Assembly (NCBI GenBank): GCA_029777755.1
Contig: JAKORQ010000316.1
Location: forward strand, 1 to 8,097
Source of the DNA: Planctomycetota bacterium
GTDB taxonomy: Bacteria > Planctomycetota > Phycisphaerae > Tepidisphaerales > Tepidisphaeraceae
Reading direction: 5' to 3'
DNA: 8,097 nucleotides
Below are positions 1 to 7,175 of this stretch, piece after piece (positions within the stretch are counted from its first letter, which is position 1; each line of letters begins with the position of its first letter). The notes under the pieces are model-generated. The model was given only the letters and a program-made list of their open reading frames with translations. It had not been told where the DNA came from and ran no database searches. The position numbers and the translations under genes are program-made.

Positions 1-563
1 AGTCCCACGATCGGGGGGCGATGCGGATACTTCTTCGCCTCGTCGACCACGCGATCCTTGGGCAGCTCATCGAAGAGCGGATGGCCAACGAACGTGGCGT
101 TTATCCCATGTGACTGGAAGTACTGCTGCTCGAAGGGCAGGATGCAGGCGACATGATCGACCCACCTGCGCAGCTTCTCCATGCGGCCTTCGCGCCATGC
201 CCACAGTTGCGGCGCGATGTAGTAGAGCACCGGCATGCCACGCTCCTTGGCGGCGCGGGCGAAGTGGAAGTTCATGGCCGGCGAATCGACGCAGATCAGC
301 AGGTCCGGCGGGCTCTTGTCAAAGTGCGAGCGCGTCCACTGCAGCAGCTTCCAGATCTCGGCGATGCGGGCGATGCCGCTCATTCCCATGGCGGCCCGGC
401 GGGTAGTCTCGAAAAACACGTTGCAGCCGGCGTCCCGCATGCGTGGGCCACCGAGTCCCTCGACTTGCATATCAGTATCGAGGGCCTTGAGGCTGCGAAC
501 CAGCTCGGCTGCATGCTGGTCTCCGCTCACCTCTGCGGCAGTAATAAACACTCGGCGGGGCAT
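1..563 (-). CDS. lpxB: Lipid-A-disaccharide synthase, N-terminal half (cut by window edge)
   Basis: LpxB is a GT19-family glycosyltransferase on the inner face of the inner membrane. It joins UDP-2,3-diacylglucosamine and lipid X to form the lipid A disaccharide. The first 187 codons are present, about half of the usual 380 or so residues; the C-terminal part lies beyond base 1. Visible family motifs, in order: an AEVSGDQHA segment (residues 10-18) matching the N-terminal GEaSGD motif, GLGGPRM (36-42), VDSPAMNFHFA (92-102, matching the D-x-P-x-x-N motif), YYIAPQLWAWR (114-124), ILPFE (141-145) and FVGHPLFDE (158-166). The ATG at 563 is the natural start because the family motifs begin a few residues later. 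No Shine-Dalgarno site is visible. It is the last visible gene of a same-strand run behind the YkgJ-like gene (56-bp gap) and the ABC exporter. Family assignment is very secure. Confidence 0.96.
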   Translation of the reverse strand, partial: MPRRVFITAAEVSGDQHAAELVRSLKALDTDMQVEGLGGPRMRDAGCNVFFETTRRAAMGMSGIARIAEIWKLLQWTRSHFDKSPPDLLICVDSPAMNFHFARAAKERGMPVLYYIAPQLWAWREGRMEKLRRWVDHVACILPFEQQYFQSHGINATFVGHPLFDELPKDRVVDEAKKYPHRPPIVG

Positions 564-569
564 TGGCTT

Positions 570-600
570 TTTATGGTGGATGATGCAGTGCCGATGTCAA
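570..600 (-). promoter_or_regulatory. Candidate weak promoter just upstream of lpxB
   Basis: In the 56-bp gap before lpxB the minus strand carries a perfect TTGACA hexamer (600-595). It is followed, after a long 19-bp spacer, by CATAAA (575-570), which matches the -10 consensus at four of six positions. Transcription from it would start at or next to the lpxB ATG, giving a nearly leaderless message. The perfect -35 is notable in GC-rich DNA, but the spacer is poor and the site could be chance. Confidence 0.2.
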
Positions 601-619
601 GAAGCCACCGAAAAACAGG

Positions 620-1144
620 CTAATCCTCAGGCCATTTGCTCGCATCGCGGCGGGAGACGATCTCGTGGGCGCTCCATTTTCGGCCGGCGTTCATGCCCGG
701 GCATCTGCGGGCGGCGCTTTCCCAGGACTGGCGGCTGGCGAGATTGCCCTCCCAGAATGGCCAGGTGCGGCACTGCAGCGGGCGCACCGGGTAGACGGTG
801 CAGATTCGCTTCGACTGCTGGACGGTGGTCCCATCGCCCGGCTCTGCGGGAATTTCCTTAAGGAAGATGCAGTCGTACTCGCCGCGGGCGTTGGGCGGCT
901 TTTCCTTCAGGCTGATCCTGCCGTTGAGTCGGCGGCAGTATTTCTTGAGCGTCTGCGAGACGCTGAGCTTGAGGTACTCGGCCAGGCGAGAAATCTCCTG
1001 TTCACTCATCCAGACGTAACCCGGGCCGCCGGTGCAGCAGTTGCCGCAGCCGGTGCACTCAAACTGCAGGCCATCCTTGAACCACTCTTGTATCACGGGC
1101 AATTTCACAGGCGCAATACTCTCCGTAACCTGGCCGCGGGGCAA
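620..1144 (-). CDS. YkgJ family cysteine-cluster protein (putative zinc/iron-chelating)
   Basis: This small soluble protein (174 residues from the upstream start) belongs to the CxxCxxCC family (YkgJ, UPF0153), predicted to bind zinc or an iron-sulfur cluster; its biochemical role is not established. The signature CTGCGNCC supplies Cys30, 33, 36 and 37. Further conserved cysteines are Cys92 (in YDCIFL), Cys115 and Cys125 (in the C-x-V-Y-P-x-R-P-x-x-C-R-x-W-P-F block, 115-130) and Cys148. There is no signal peptide or membrane segment, so it is probably cytoplasmic. The longest reading starts at a TTG (1144) without a ribosome site. A GTG at 1108 lies 10 bases after GGAGAG (1124-1119) and is an equally good or better start, giving 162 residues; neither choice touches the cysteine motif. 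It lies 40 bp after the ABC exporter and 56 bp before lpxB, so it is probably co-transcribed with lipid A genes. Confidence 0.9.
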   Translation of the reverse strand: MPRGQVTESIAPVKLPVIQEWFKDGLQFECTGCGNCCTGGPGYVWMSEQEISRLAEYLKLSVSQTLKKYCRRLNGRISLKEKPPNARGEYDCIFLKEIPAEPGDGTTVQQSKRICTVYPVRPLQCRTWPFWEGNLASRQSWESAARRCPGMNAGRKWSAHEIVSRRDASKWPED

Positions 1145-1184
1145 GCAGTCGCGGCAGGCGCAAACCCGCCGCGTCGCGATTCAA

Positions 1185-3371
1185 CTACATCTGCCGCTCA
1201 TAGAGCTGACGATAGGCATCGCACTCGGCCAGGAGCCGCTCATGCGGGCCATGGCCAACCACCCGGCCGCGATCGAGCACCACGATGGTGTCGGCCGAGC
1301 GAATGGTCGCCCAGCGGTGGGCGATGACGAAGGTGGTTCGCCCGTGCATGACCTCCTCGATGGCCTGCTGGATCATCTCCTCGCTCTCGGCGTCCACCTG
1401 GCTGGTGGCCTCGTCGAGGATGAGGATGGGAGAGGCGCGGAAGATGGCGCGGGCGATGCAGATGCGCTGCTTCTGTCCGCCGGAAAGCCCCCCGCCAAGC
1501 TCGCCGAGCATGGTGTCATACCCCTGCGGCTTGGCCATGATGAAGTCGTGGGCATGCGCCCTGCGGGCGGCATCGATGATCGCCTCGCGCGAGGCGTTGG
1601 GCACCCCATAGGCGATGTTCTGCGCGATGGTGCCCGGGAAGATCACCGAGTCCTGCGTGACGATGGAGATCTGCTGGCGCAGGCTCTTGAGCGTCACGTC
1701 GCGGATGTCGTGGCCATCGATGAGGATTCGGCCGCTGTCGGCGTCGTAGAAGCGCGGGAGCAACGCGAGCAAAGTGGTCTTGCCCGAGCCGTTGCGCCCT
1801 ACAACCGCTACCGACTGGCCGGCCTTCACGGTGAGGCTCACGTCACTGACGGCCGGGCTGCTTGCGCCCGGGTAGGTGAAGGTAACGTTCTCGAAGCGAA
1901 TCTCACGCGAGAGCGGCGGCAACTTGATGCGCGGGCGGGATACCTGGTCGGCACTGCTGCGCGAAAGGTGGCGCACACGCTCCACCGGCAGGTCCATCAC
2001 CTGGAAGATACGCCCGGCGGCGGCGTTCGACTTCTGGAGCAGGTTGTTGATCTTGCTCACGCGACGCAGCGACTCACCCATCAGCGCCAGCGAGATCATG
2101 ATCAGGATAAAGACCTCGGGCTTGAGCTTCTCGGTGACGAAGATGCGATAGCCGGCGAACAGCAGCACCGGCCCGATGATCAGCGTCATCATCGACTCGA
2201 TGATGGGCGAGCTTGCGGCGTCGATCCGCCCCATCTTCAGCGCCTGGTGGATCAGCTCGCTCATGATGCGGGTGTATCGGCGGCGCTCGTAAGGCTCGGC
2301 ATTGTTCGCCTTCACCACGCGGATGCCGGCCAGAGTGGCCTCGATCTGCGCCAGCATGCTGGCATTGCTCTCCAGCGCCCGGCGGCTGTGGCGACGCATC
2401 TTTTTGCCGAACCTGCGGATCAGCGAGAACATGATCGGCGTGAAGCAGATGATGAACAGCGTCAGCCACGGGTCGATGAACATGGCAAACGTGAACACGC
2501 CGATGACCTTGATGGGTTCCTGGACGCTGGGACCGAGCAGTGACTTGAAGCCTTCCTGCAGGCCGGTGGTGTCGGTCGCCAGTCGGCTGGTCAGGTCTGA
2601 CAGGCCGGTGGAACTGAAGTGGGCGATCGGCACATGCAGGATGTGGTCATAGAGCCGGCGGCGAATGTCGTTCACCGCAAGGATGGCGACCTTCTCCGAG
2701 AGATACTCCTGGAAGAAGCGCAGGACATTGCCGATGAACACCAGCACCGCCAGCACACCGAAAACGGCCGCCAGCGTGGCGAGCTGCCACATGCCCTTTT
2801 GCGTGTAGCCGGAATGAGGCCCAGGCAACTGATACACCAGCGCGCGGAACAGCCGATGGTGCGTGGGCACTTCCGCCAGGCGAACCAGTCGCCGCTCATC
2901 AGGCGGCTGCGTGATCCAGACCTCGGTGACGGAAGGATCGGAAATCTCCTCGAGGATCAGCGATGCCTGTTCCCGGCCCAGGGGGAGCAGATCCAGTGGC
3001 TCCAGCCCGGCCTCGCGGGCAGGGCTGTTCTCCTTTATCGAGATGATCTGGAGGCGCTCGGGGTTGTCGGAAAGACGCACGCCCAGGCGCCGCTCGACGA
3101 TCTGGCGATTGGCCCAGCTCTGCACCGAGTCGCCTTTGGACAGCACCTCGAGGATCGGCAACATCGAGCTGAGGCTGCCCACCATGGAGACGGCCACCAG
3201 TACGGCACAGACGAGGGAGACGATGATGGTTCCCAAGTGGGGCTTGAGGTAGCGGCAGGCACGCCAGAAGGCGGCGTGTTGAGCGATTTCGACTCTGGTT
3301 GACCTCCCAGACTCGTCCGCCTGGCCCGTCCCGGAAGGCTGTGTCTTTACCTTTTCAGTCACTGGACTCAT
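1185..3371 (-). CDS. MsbA-like lipid exporter ABC half-transporter with a PDZ-like insert
   Basis: A fused type IV (exporter) ABC half-transporter of 728 residues that would work as a homodimer in the inner membrane. Typical MsbA is near 580 residues. Probable order: TM1 (about 47-70), a long periplasmic stretch (71-195), TM2 (196-217), TM3-TM4 (285-320), TM5-TM6 (388-433) and the ATPase domain (from about 491). ATPase motifs are complete: Walker A GRNGSGKT (525-532), Q-loop Gln573, signature LSGGQ (629-633), Walker B ILILDE (649-654, catalytic Glu654) and H-loop His685. The extra length is mostly in the TM1-TM2 loop, where residues 106-168 resemble a PDZ domain (IISIKENSPAREAGL at 109-123). 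The ATG at 3371 is preferred over a TTG two codons upstream. Adjacency to lpxB suggests lipid A-core flipping, but the substrate is inferred; other lipid or glycolipid exporters look alike. Confidence 0.93.
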   Translation of the reverse strand: MSPVTEKVKTQPSGTGQADESGRSTRVEIAQHAAFWRACRYLKPHLGTIIVSLVCAVLVAVSMVGSLSSMLPILEVLSKGDSVQSWANRQIVERRLGVRLSDNPERLQIISIKENSPAREAGLEPLDLLPLGREQASLILEEISDPSVTEVWITQPPDERRLVRLAEVPTHHRLFRALVYQLPGPHSGYTQKGMWQLATLAAVFGVLAVLVFIGNVLRFFQEYLSEKVAILAVNDIRRRLYDHILHVPIAHFSSTGLSDLTSRLATDTTGLQEGFKSLLGPSVQEPIKVIGVFTFAMFIDPWLTLFIICFTPIMFSLIRRFGKKMRRHSRRALESNASMLAQIEATLAGIRVVKANNAEPYERRRYTRIMSELIHQALKMGRIDAASSPIIESMMTLIIGPVLLFAGYRIFVTEKLKPEVFILIMISLALMGESLRRVSKINNLLQKSNAAAGRIFQVMDLPVERVRHLSRSSADQVSRPRIKLPPLSREIRFENVTFTYPGASSPAVSDVSLTVKAGQSVAVVGRNGSGKTTLLALLPRFYDADSGRILIDGHDIRDVTLKSLRQQISIVTQDSVIFPGTIAQNIAYGVPNASREAIIDAARRAHAHDFIMAKPQGYDTMLGELGGGLSGGQKQRICIARAIFRASPILILDEATSQVDAESEEMIQQAIEEVMHGRTTFVIAHRWATIRSADTIVVLDRGRVVGHGPHERLLAECDAYRQLYERQM

Positions 3372-3425
3372 CGACAACTTTCGCTAAACCATGGAGCCGA
3401 CATTCGCGCACGCCCAAAGGCGGTG

Positions 3426-3435
3426 TAGTATACTA
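3426..3435. promoter_or_regulatory. Palindromic TATA-type element between divergent genes
   Basis: TAGTATACTA is a perfect 10-bp palindrome and an AT-rich island in the 183-bp gap between the divergent ABC exporter and DegT-family genes. It holds a TATACT -10-like hexamer on both strands, 55 bp before the exporter ATG and 119 bp before the DegT ATG. No convincing -35 hexamer sits at 16-18 bp on either side. It may be a shared promoter or operator core. A separate weak pair for the DegT gene is TTGCAG (3503-3508) and GTTAAT (3527-3532), 18 bp apart. Confidence 0.25.
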
Positions 3436-3554
3436 GAGTTGGGCCGGACGTGCATTGCCGCCGCCTCGGGGCCGCGGATTCTCTCGTAACGTATTTCTGC
3501 TATTGCAGTTCCGGCTGGTAAGCATCGTTAATAGCCTCACCTGACAGTAGCCTA

Positions 3555-4706
3555 ATGTCGCGCAGAATCCCCCTCTCATTGCCCGATATCACCCAGTTGG
3601 AGGTGGACGCGGTGGTGGATGTCCTCCGCTCCGGGCGGTTTGGGGATGAATCGATCATCCAGCAGTTTGAGCATGCCTGTGCCCGCCGGACCGGGAGACG
3701 GGAGGCGGTGGCGGTTGCTTCCGGCACGTCTGCCCTTCACTGCTGCCTGGTGGCCTGCGGGGTCGGCCCGGAGGATGAGGTGATAACCACCCCCTTTGCT
3801 CCTCCCGCCGCCACCCTGGCGATCATGCAGACTGGCGCCCGCCCGGTTTTCGTGGATGTAGATACCAAGACCATGAGCATGGATCGCACCATGCTGGAGT
3901 CGGCCATCACCCCGCGCACGCGGGCGATCGTCTCCTGTGAAGCGCTGGGGCACTCGGCCGGGCTGGAGGAGATCGAGCGAATCGCCCAGCGACATGAGCT
4001 GATCCTGCTGGAGAATGCCTGTGAGGGATTCGGCGGGATGAACTCAGGACGGGCCGTGGGCAGTTTCGGCCGGGCATCCTGCTTCTCATTCCACGTCGGC
4101 GAGCAGATCACCACCGGCGAAGGTGGCATGATCCTCACGGATGATGACCGCCTTGCCGACCTTTGCCGATCGTTGCGCAACTATGGTCGCGACATGATGG
4201 GGTTGCCGGTGACGGTGCGGATGGGATTCAGTTGCCGCTTCAACCCGTTGGGTGCGGCCCTGGGAGTAGCGCAGCTCGCCCGGTTGGACCAGATCATCGA
4301 GCGCCGCCGGCGGGTGGCGCGGGAGTACTTCGATCGCCTCATCGACTATGGCTACGTCACGCTGCCGACCATCCCGGAGGACCTGTCGGTCAGTTGGTAC
4401 ACCTTCGTGGTTCGCCTCAATGACCTGTTCGAGCCGGGCGATCGCGACCAGATCATCCTGGAGATGTACCGGGACGGGATCGAATGCGGCATTCACTATG
4501 CGCCGCCGGTACACCTGCACCCGCACGTTGCCCGCACGCTGGGCACAAGGCGCGGCGATTTTCCCGTGTGCGAATACATCTCCGAGAGGACCATCGCCCT
4601 GCCGATCTTCGCCAGCCTCTCCAGCGATGAAGTAGACCAGGTGTGCGACTCCCTGGACCGGGCGATCGAGAAGGTGCTGATGGGGAGGTGTAAGGGGAGG
4701 TTTTGA
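3555..4706 (+). CDS. DegT/DnrJ/EryC1/StrS-family protein lacking the PLP lysine (probable non-aminotransferase)
   Basis: The family is fold-type I PLP enzymes that mostly transaminate nucleotide-linked keto sugars for surface glycans. The 383-residue length is normal and the fold motifs run end to end: SGTSALH (56-62), PVFVDVD (97-103), the ENACEGFGG segment (153-161), CFSFH (176-180), ITTGEGGMI (185-193), SLRNYGRD (206-213), AALGVAQL (234-241) and GIHYAPPVHLHP (312-323). Key cofactor residues differ. The position of the Schiff-base lysine, two before ITTGEGG, is Glu183 (codon GAG). The aspartate that normally contacts the PLP ring nitrogen is Asn154. The Asn of the usual GyNyR motif is Ser226, and the usual F-T/S-F segment after the phosphate motif reads FAPP (81-84). 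The frame is open and undamaged, so a maintained pseudoenzyme or altered chemistry is more likely than decay. The ATG at 3555 has no clear ribosome site. The gene stands alone on its strand and no other sugar-nucleotide gene is visible. Confidence 0.93.
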   Translation: MSRRIPLSLPDITQLEVDAVVDVLRSGRFGDESIIQQFEHACARRTGRREAVAVASGTSALHCCLVACGVGPEDEVITTPFAPPAATLAIMQTGARPVFVDVDTKTMSMDRTMLESAITPRTRAIVSCEALGHSAGLEEIERIAQRHELILLENACEGFGGMNSGRAVGSFGRASCFSFHVGEQITTGEGGMILTDDDRLADLCRSLRNYGRDMMGLPVTVRMGFSCRFNPLGAALGVAQLARLDQIIERRRRVAREYFDRLIDYGYVTLPTIPEDLSVSWYTFVVRLNDLFEPGDRDQIILEMYRDGIECGIHYAPPVHLHPHVARTLGTRRGDFPVCEYISERTIALPIFASLSSDEVDQVCDSLDRAIEKVLMGRCKGRF

Positions 4707-4713
4707 GGGAAAA

Positions 4714-4752
4714 GCGACGAAGGAGAGGAAGAGGCACGCAGGCACGAAAGGG
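4714..4752 (+). repeat. Purine-rich repeat, left inverted copy
   Basis: The plus strand begins with GCGACGAAGG (4714-4723) and continues with AAGAGGCACG (4729-4738) and AGGCACGAAAGG (4740-4751). It starts eight bases after the stop codon of the DegT-family gene. The same two 10-mers occur in the same order on the minus strand at 5117-5108 and 5099-5090, so the pair forms a long imperfect inverted repeat enclosing about 340 bp. Confidence 0.7.
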
Positions 4753-4990
4753 ATAGGAGCCGCGGAGTTCGATTCGGTGGAGGTCTGGCCGAACTGGAAG
4801 CACGCTGGGCGGCATCGAGAGGTCAACATTGGATTACTTCGTCGGCTTGTGGTGAAGTGGAATGCACGTCGTGCGGTTTCCCCGGCTCTGAGCGTGCATA
4901 GTCGTCAAGGATCACCGCAGCTCCCACGGTTCCGGCGAAACTGCTCTACTGATCCGCCGAACGCCTTTGTCCTGGAGGCAAATCCGCATC

Positions 4991-5040
4991 GTGGATCAGC
5001 CTGCCTCCCGCGGGCGGAGGAACTGTCCTCTGCACTTTTG
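4991..5040 (+). repeat. Dispersed intergenic repeat, copy 1 (with GC palindrome)
   Basis: The first 30 bases align without gaps to 8051-8080, differing at only a handful of positions. Both contain CCTCCCGC, one variable base, then GGCGGAG, an imperfect palindrome able to form a short hairpin. After a less similar stretch both end in a CACTTT block. This copy lies in the gap between the DegT-family gene and ftsH. Confidence 0.7.
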
Positions 5041-5054
5041 CGCTGAACTGAATC

Positions 5055-5117
5055 CTTCGTGCCTTGGTTCTTTGGTGGCTCCCTGCCTCCGTGCCTCTTA
5101 TTCTTTCCCTTCGTCGC
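5055..5117 (-). repeat. Purine-rich repeat, right inverted copy with CACGAAGG-type units
   Basis: Read on the minus strand it starts GCGACGAAGG (5117-5108), has AAGAGGCACG (5099-5090), and continues through CCACCAAAG (5077-5069) and CCAAGGCACGAAGG (5067-5054), a run of degenerate units resembling CACGAAGG. This low-complexity style recurs in intergenic DNA of several bacterial phyla. Similar units (GAAGCGAAGGGA) reach into the last codons of ftsH, so the repeat may have grown into or from that gene's 3' end. Confidence 0.65.
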
Positions 5118-5138
5118 TCCGTCGCTACCTGACCTGCC

Positions 5139-7175
5139 TCAGTCTCCCTTCGCTTCTCCTACGATCACGCCATCGCCCGAATCCTGTGCGGGCGGGGGCG
5201 GTGGGGGTGAGGGCAGTTCCTTCTCGATCAGGTCGCTCATGGTGGGCTTGGCCAGTGAGCCGCCCTTCATGATCTGGTCAATGTCGGAGCCATCGAGCGT
5301 CTCGTACTTGAGCAGCGCCTTGGCGACGGCCTCCACCTTGTCGCGGTTGTCGTGGATCAGCTTTTCTGCCTCGGCGTAGAGGTCGTCGATGAGGGTCTTG
5401 ATCTCCTCGTCGATGATGCGGGCGGTCTCCTCAGAGTACTCCCGGCCGCCGCCGAAATCGCCCAGGGCGTTTGGCTTGCTGTCATCCTCGCCGTAGTAGA
5501 CGAACCCCAGCCGCTTGCTCATGCCCCAGTCGCGGACCATGCGCCGGGCGAGGTTGGTCGCCTGGCGGATATCGCCGCTGGCGCCGGTGTTGATGTCGCC
5601 GCAGAACATTTCCTCGGCGATGCGGCCGCCGAAGAAGGTCTTCATGGTGGCGATGCACCAGGAGCGCGAGTAGCTGGTGCGATCCTTCTCAGGCAGTGCC
5701 ATGGTCGCGCCGCCATAGTTGCCGCGGGGGATGATGGTCACCTTGTGGATCGGGTCGGCATCCTTGCACAGGTACTGCACGACGGCATGGCCGGCCTCGT
5801 GGTAGGCGGTGGCGATCTTGTCCTTCTCGTCGATCACACGGCTCTTGCGGGCCCGGCCCCAGCGGACCTTGTCGCGCGCTTCCTCCAGGTCATCCTGCTC
5901 GATGCTCTCCTTGCCGCCCATGGTGGCCGAGAGCGCCGCCTCGTTGATGATGGCGGCCAGGTCGGCGCCGCTGAAGCCTGGCGTTGCCCGCGCCAGGCGG
6001 AGCAGGTCGACATTCGGGCCGAGCTTAACCTTGCGGGCATGGACCTTGAGGATGTCAAAGCGCCCCTTCACGTCCGGCAGCGGCACGTATACCTGGCGAT
6101 CGAATCGGCCCGGGCGAGTGAGCGCCGGGTCGAGCACGTCCACGCGGTTGGTGGCGGCGCAGACGATCACCTGGTCGTTGGTCTCAAAGCCGTCCATTTC
6201 CACGAGGATGGCGTTGAGCGTCTGCTCGCGCTCATCATGCCCTCCGGAGCTGAAGCCGGAGCCGCGGCGTCGGCCGACGGCGTCGATCTCATCGAGGAAG
6301 ATGATGCAGGGGCTGTTGTCCTTGGCCTGCTTGAACAGGTCGCGCACGCGCGAGGCGCCCACGCCGACGAACATCTCAACAAAGTCGGAGCCGGAGATGG
6401 AGAAGAACGGCACTTCCGCCTCACCGGCGATGGCCTTTGCCAGTAGGGTCTTGCCGGTACCCGGGTCACCTACCAGCAGCACGCCGCGCGGGATGCGCCC
6501 GCCGAGGCGCTGGAAGCGCTTGGGGTTGCGCAGGAACTCGACGATCTCCTTTACCTCATCCTTGGCCTCGTCGATACCGGCCACATCCTCAAAGGTGATA
6601 TTGGTGTGTTCCTTGGTGGTGATCTTGTGGCGCGAGCGGCCGAAATTTCCGAGCATGCCGCCCGGGCCGGATGCTCCGCGCAGTTGCCGGAAGACAAACA
6701 GCCAGAACAGGACGATCAGCACGATCCAGAGCAGATGGGGCAGGAGGAGATTCATGAGCAGCCCCTGGGCGCTCTTGATCTCCACGGAGGCGGTGCCGCG
6801 GTTGTCGAGGATGTAGCGGAGCATCTCGTACGGCACAGCCCCGTCGGCCGCCGCCCTTGCCTTGAACTGGGTGACGTTGGCCGTCTGCCCGGTGCTCAGG
6901 GTGATGGTCTGGGGCGAGCGGAATTCGCCGCTGACTTCGTCCCCCTCGATGACGATGCTCTTGACCTCGCCATCGCGCAGGCGGGAGTCGAACTCGCTGA
7001 ACGGGATCTGTACGCTCTGCCGATCTCCCTGGTTAAACAGCATCAGCAGCATGATGGCCAGCCCGATGACCAGCATCCATGTCACCATGCTGCGCCCCAT
7101 CTTCAGCCCGGGCATGTTGGGCCCTTCTGGGCGATTATCTTTGCGTGGCGGCCGCTCGGGGGTCGGGTCAGACAT
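5139..7175 (-). CDS. ftsH: ATP-dependent zinc metalloprotease FtsH
   Basis: FtsH is a hexameric AAA+ protease anchored in the inner membrane that extracts and degrades damaged membrane proteins and selected regulators. From the ATG at 7175 the protein has 678 residues, slightly longer than the usual 610-650. Order: a 30-residue polar N-terminus, TM1 (31-48), periplasmic domain (49-138), TM2 (139-163), AAA+ domain with Walker A GDPGTGKT (236-243), pore motif MFVG (268-271), Walker B IIFLDE (291-296), the second region of homology with RPGRFDR (354-360), then the M41 peptidase with HEAGH (459-463) and third zinc ligand Asp535 in TGASGD. The C-terminus ends in a proline run (655-662) and a polar tail. 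Walker A has Asp where Pro or Ala is more usual; catalytic residues are intact. The reading frame stays open to 7505, but the ribosome site and the absence of family sequence before 7175 fix the start. Confidence 0.97.
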   Translation of the reverse strand: MSDPTPERPPRKDNRPEGPNMPGLKMGRSMVTWMLVIGLAIMLLMLFNQGDRQSVQIPFSEFDSRLRDGEVKSIVIEGDEVSGEFRSPQTITLSTGQTANVTQFKARAAADGAVPYEMLRYILDNRGTASVEIKSAQGLLMNLLLPHLLWIVLIVLFWLFVFRQLRGASGPGGMLGNFGRSRHKITTKEHTNITFEDVAGIDEAKDEVKEIVEFLRNPKRFQRLGGRIPRGVLLVGDPGTGKTLLAKAIAGEAEVPFFSISGSDFVEMFVGVGASRVRDLFKQAKDNSPCIIFLDEIDAVGRRRGSGFSSGGHDEREQTLNAILVEMDGFETNDQVIVCAATNRVDVLDPALTRPGRFDRQVYVPLPDVKGRFDILKVHARKVKLGPNVDLLRLARATPGFSGADLAAIINEAALSATMGGKESIEQDDLEEARDKVRWGRARKSRVIDEKDKIATAYHEAGHAVVQYLCKDADPIHKVTIIPRGNYGGATMALPEKDRTSYSRSWCIATMKTFFGGRIAEEMFCGDINTGASGDIRQATNLARRMVRDWGMSKRLGFVYYGEDDSKPNALGDFGGGREYSEETARIIDEEIKTLIDDLYAEAEKLIHDNRDKVEAVAKALLKYETLDGSDIDQIMKGGSLAKPTMSDLIEKELPSPPPPPPAQDSGDGVIVGEAKGD

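Larger units (their letters stand above)
4707..5138. other. Convergent intergenic region rich in repeats, no gene
   Basis: This 432-bp gap separates the stop codons of two convergent genes. Open frames here show no start, ribosome site or family motif that I trust. Its two ends carry inverted copies of a purine-rich repeat (4714-4752 and 5055-5117). Bases 4991-5040 match the end of the window (8051-8097). The stretch from about 4940 to 5040 can be read, with frame changes, as a very decayed DUF559-like N-terminus; for example SWRQIRI at 4970-4990 recalls the family's L-W-x-x-I/L-R motif, and PLHF appears downstream. No conventional GC stem followed by a T-run is present for either gene. Confidence 0.6.

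Noticed and set aside
1032..2543. A 503-codon open frame on the plus strand opposite the ABC exporter
   Set aside because: It is antisense to a gene with complete ABC motifs, its translation is a low-complexity mix rich in His, Asp, Ala and Arg, and it matches no family. It is a shadow frame typical of GC-rich DNA.
3555..4706. The DegT-family gene as a pseudogene
   Set aside because: There are no frameshifts or stops across 383 codons and structural motifs are retained end to end. The changes cluster at cofactor contacts, which suggests changed function, not random decay.
4086..4829. A 247-codon minus-strand frame opposite the DegT-family gene
   Set aside because: It has no recognisable motif, and the opposite strand has clear family motifs throughout.
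4777..5272. Small plus-strand frames (89-106 codons) in the convergent gap
   Set aside because: There is no ribosome site and no family motif, and they run through repeat DNA and into the antisense of ftsH.
5352..6816. Two long plus-strand frames opposite ftsH
   Set aside because: They are shadows of ftsH; the HEAGH, Walker and SRH motifs prove the minus strand is coding.
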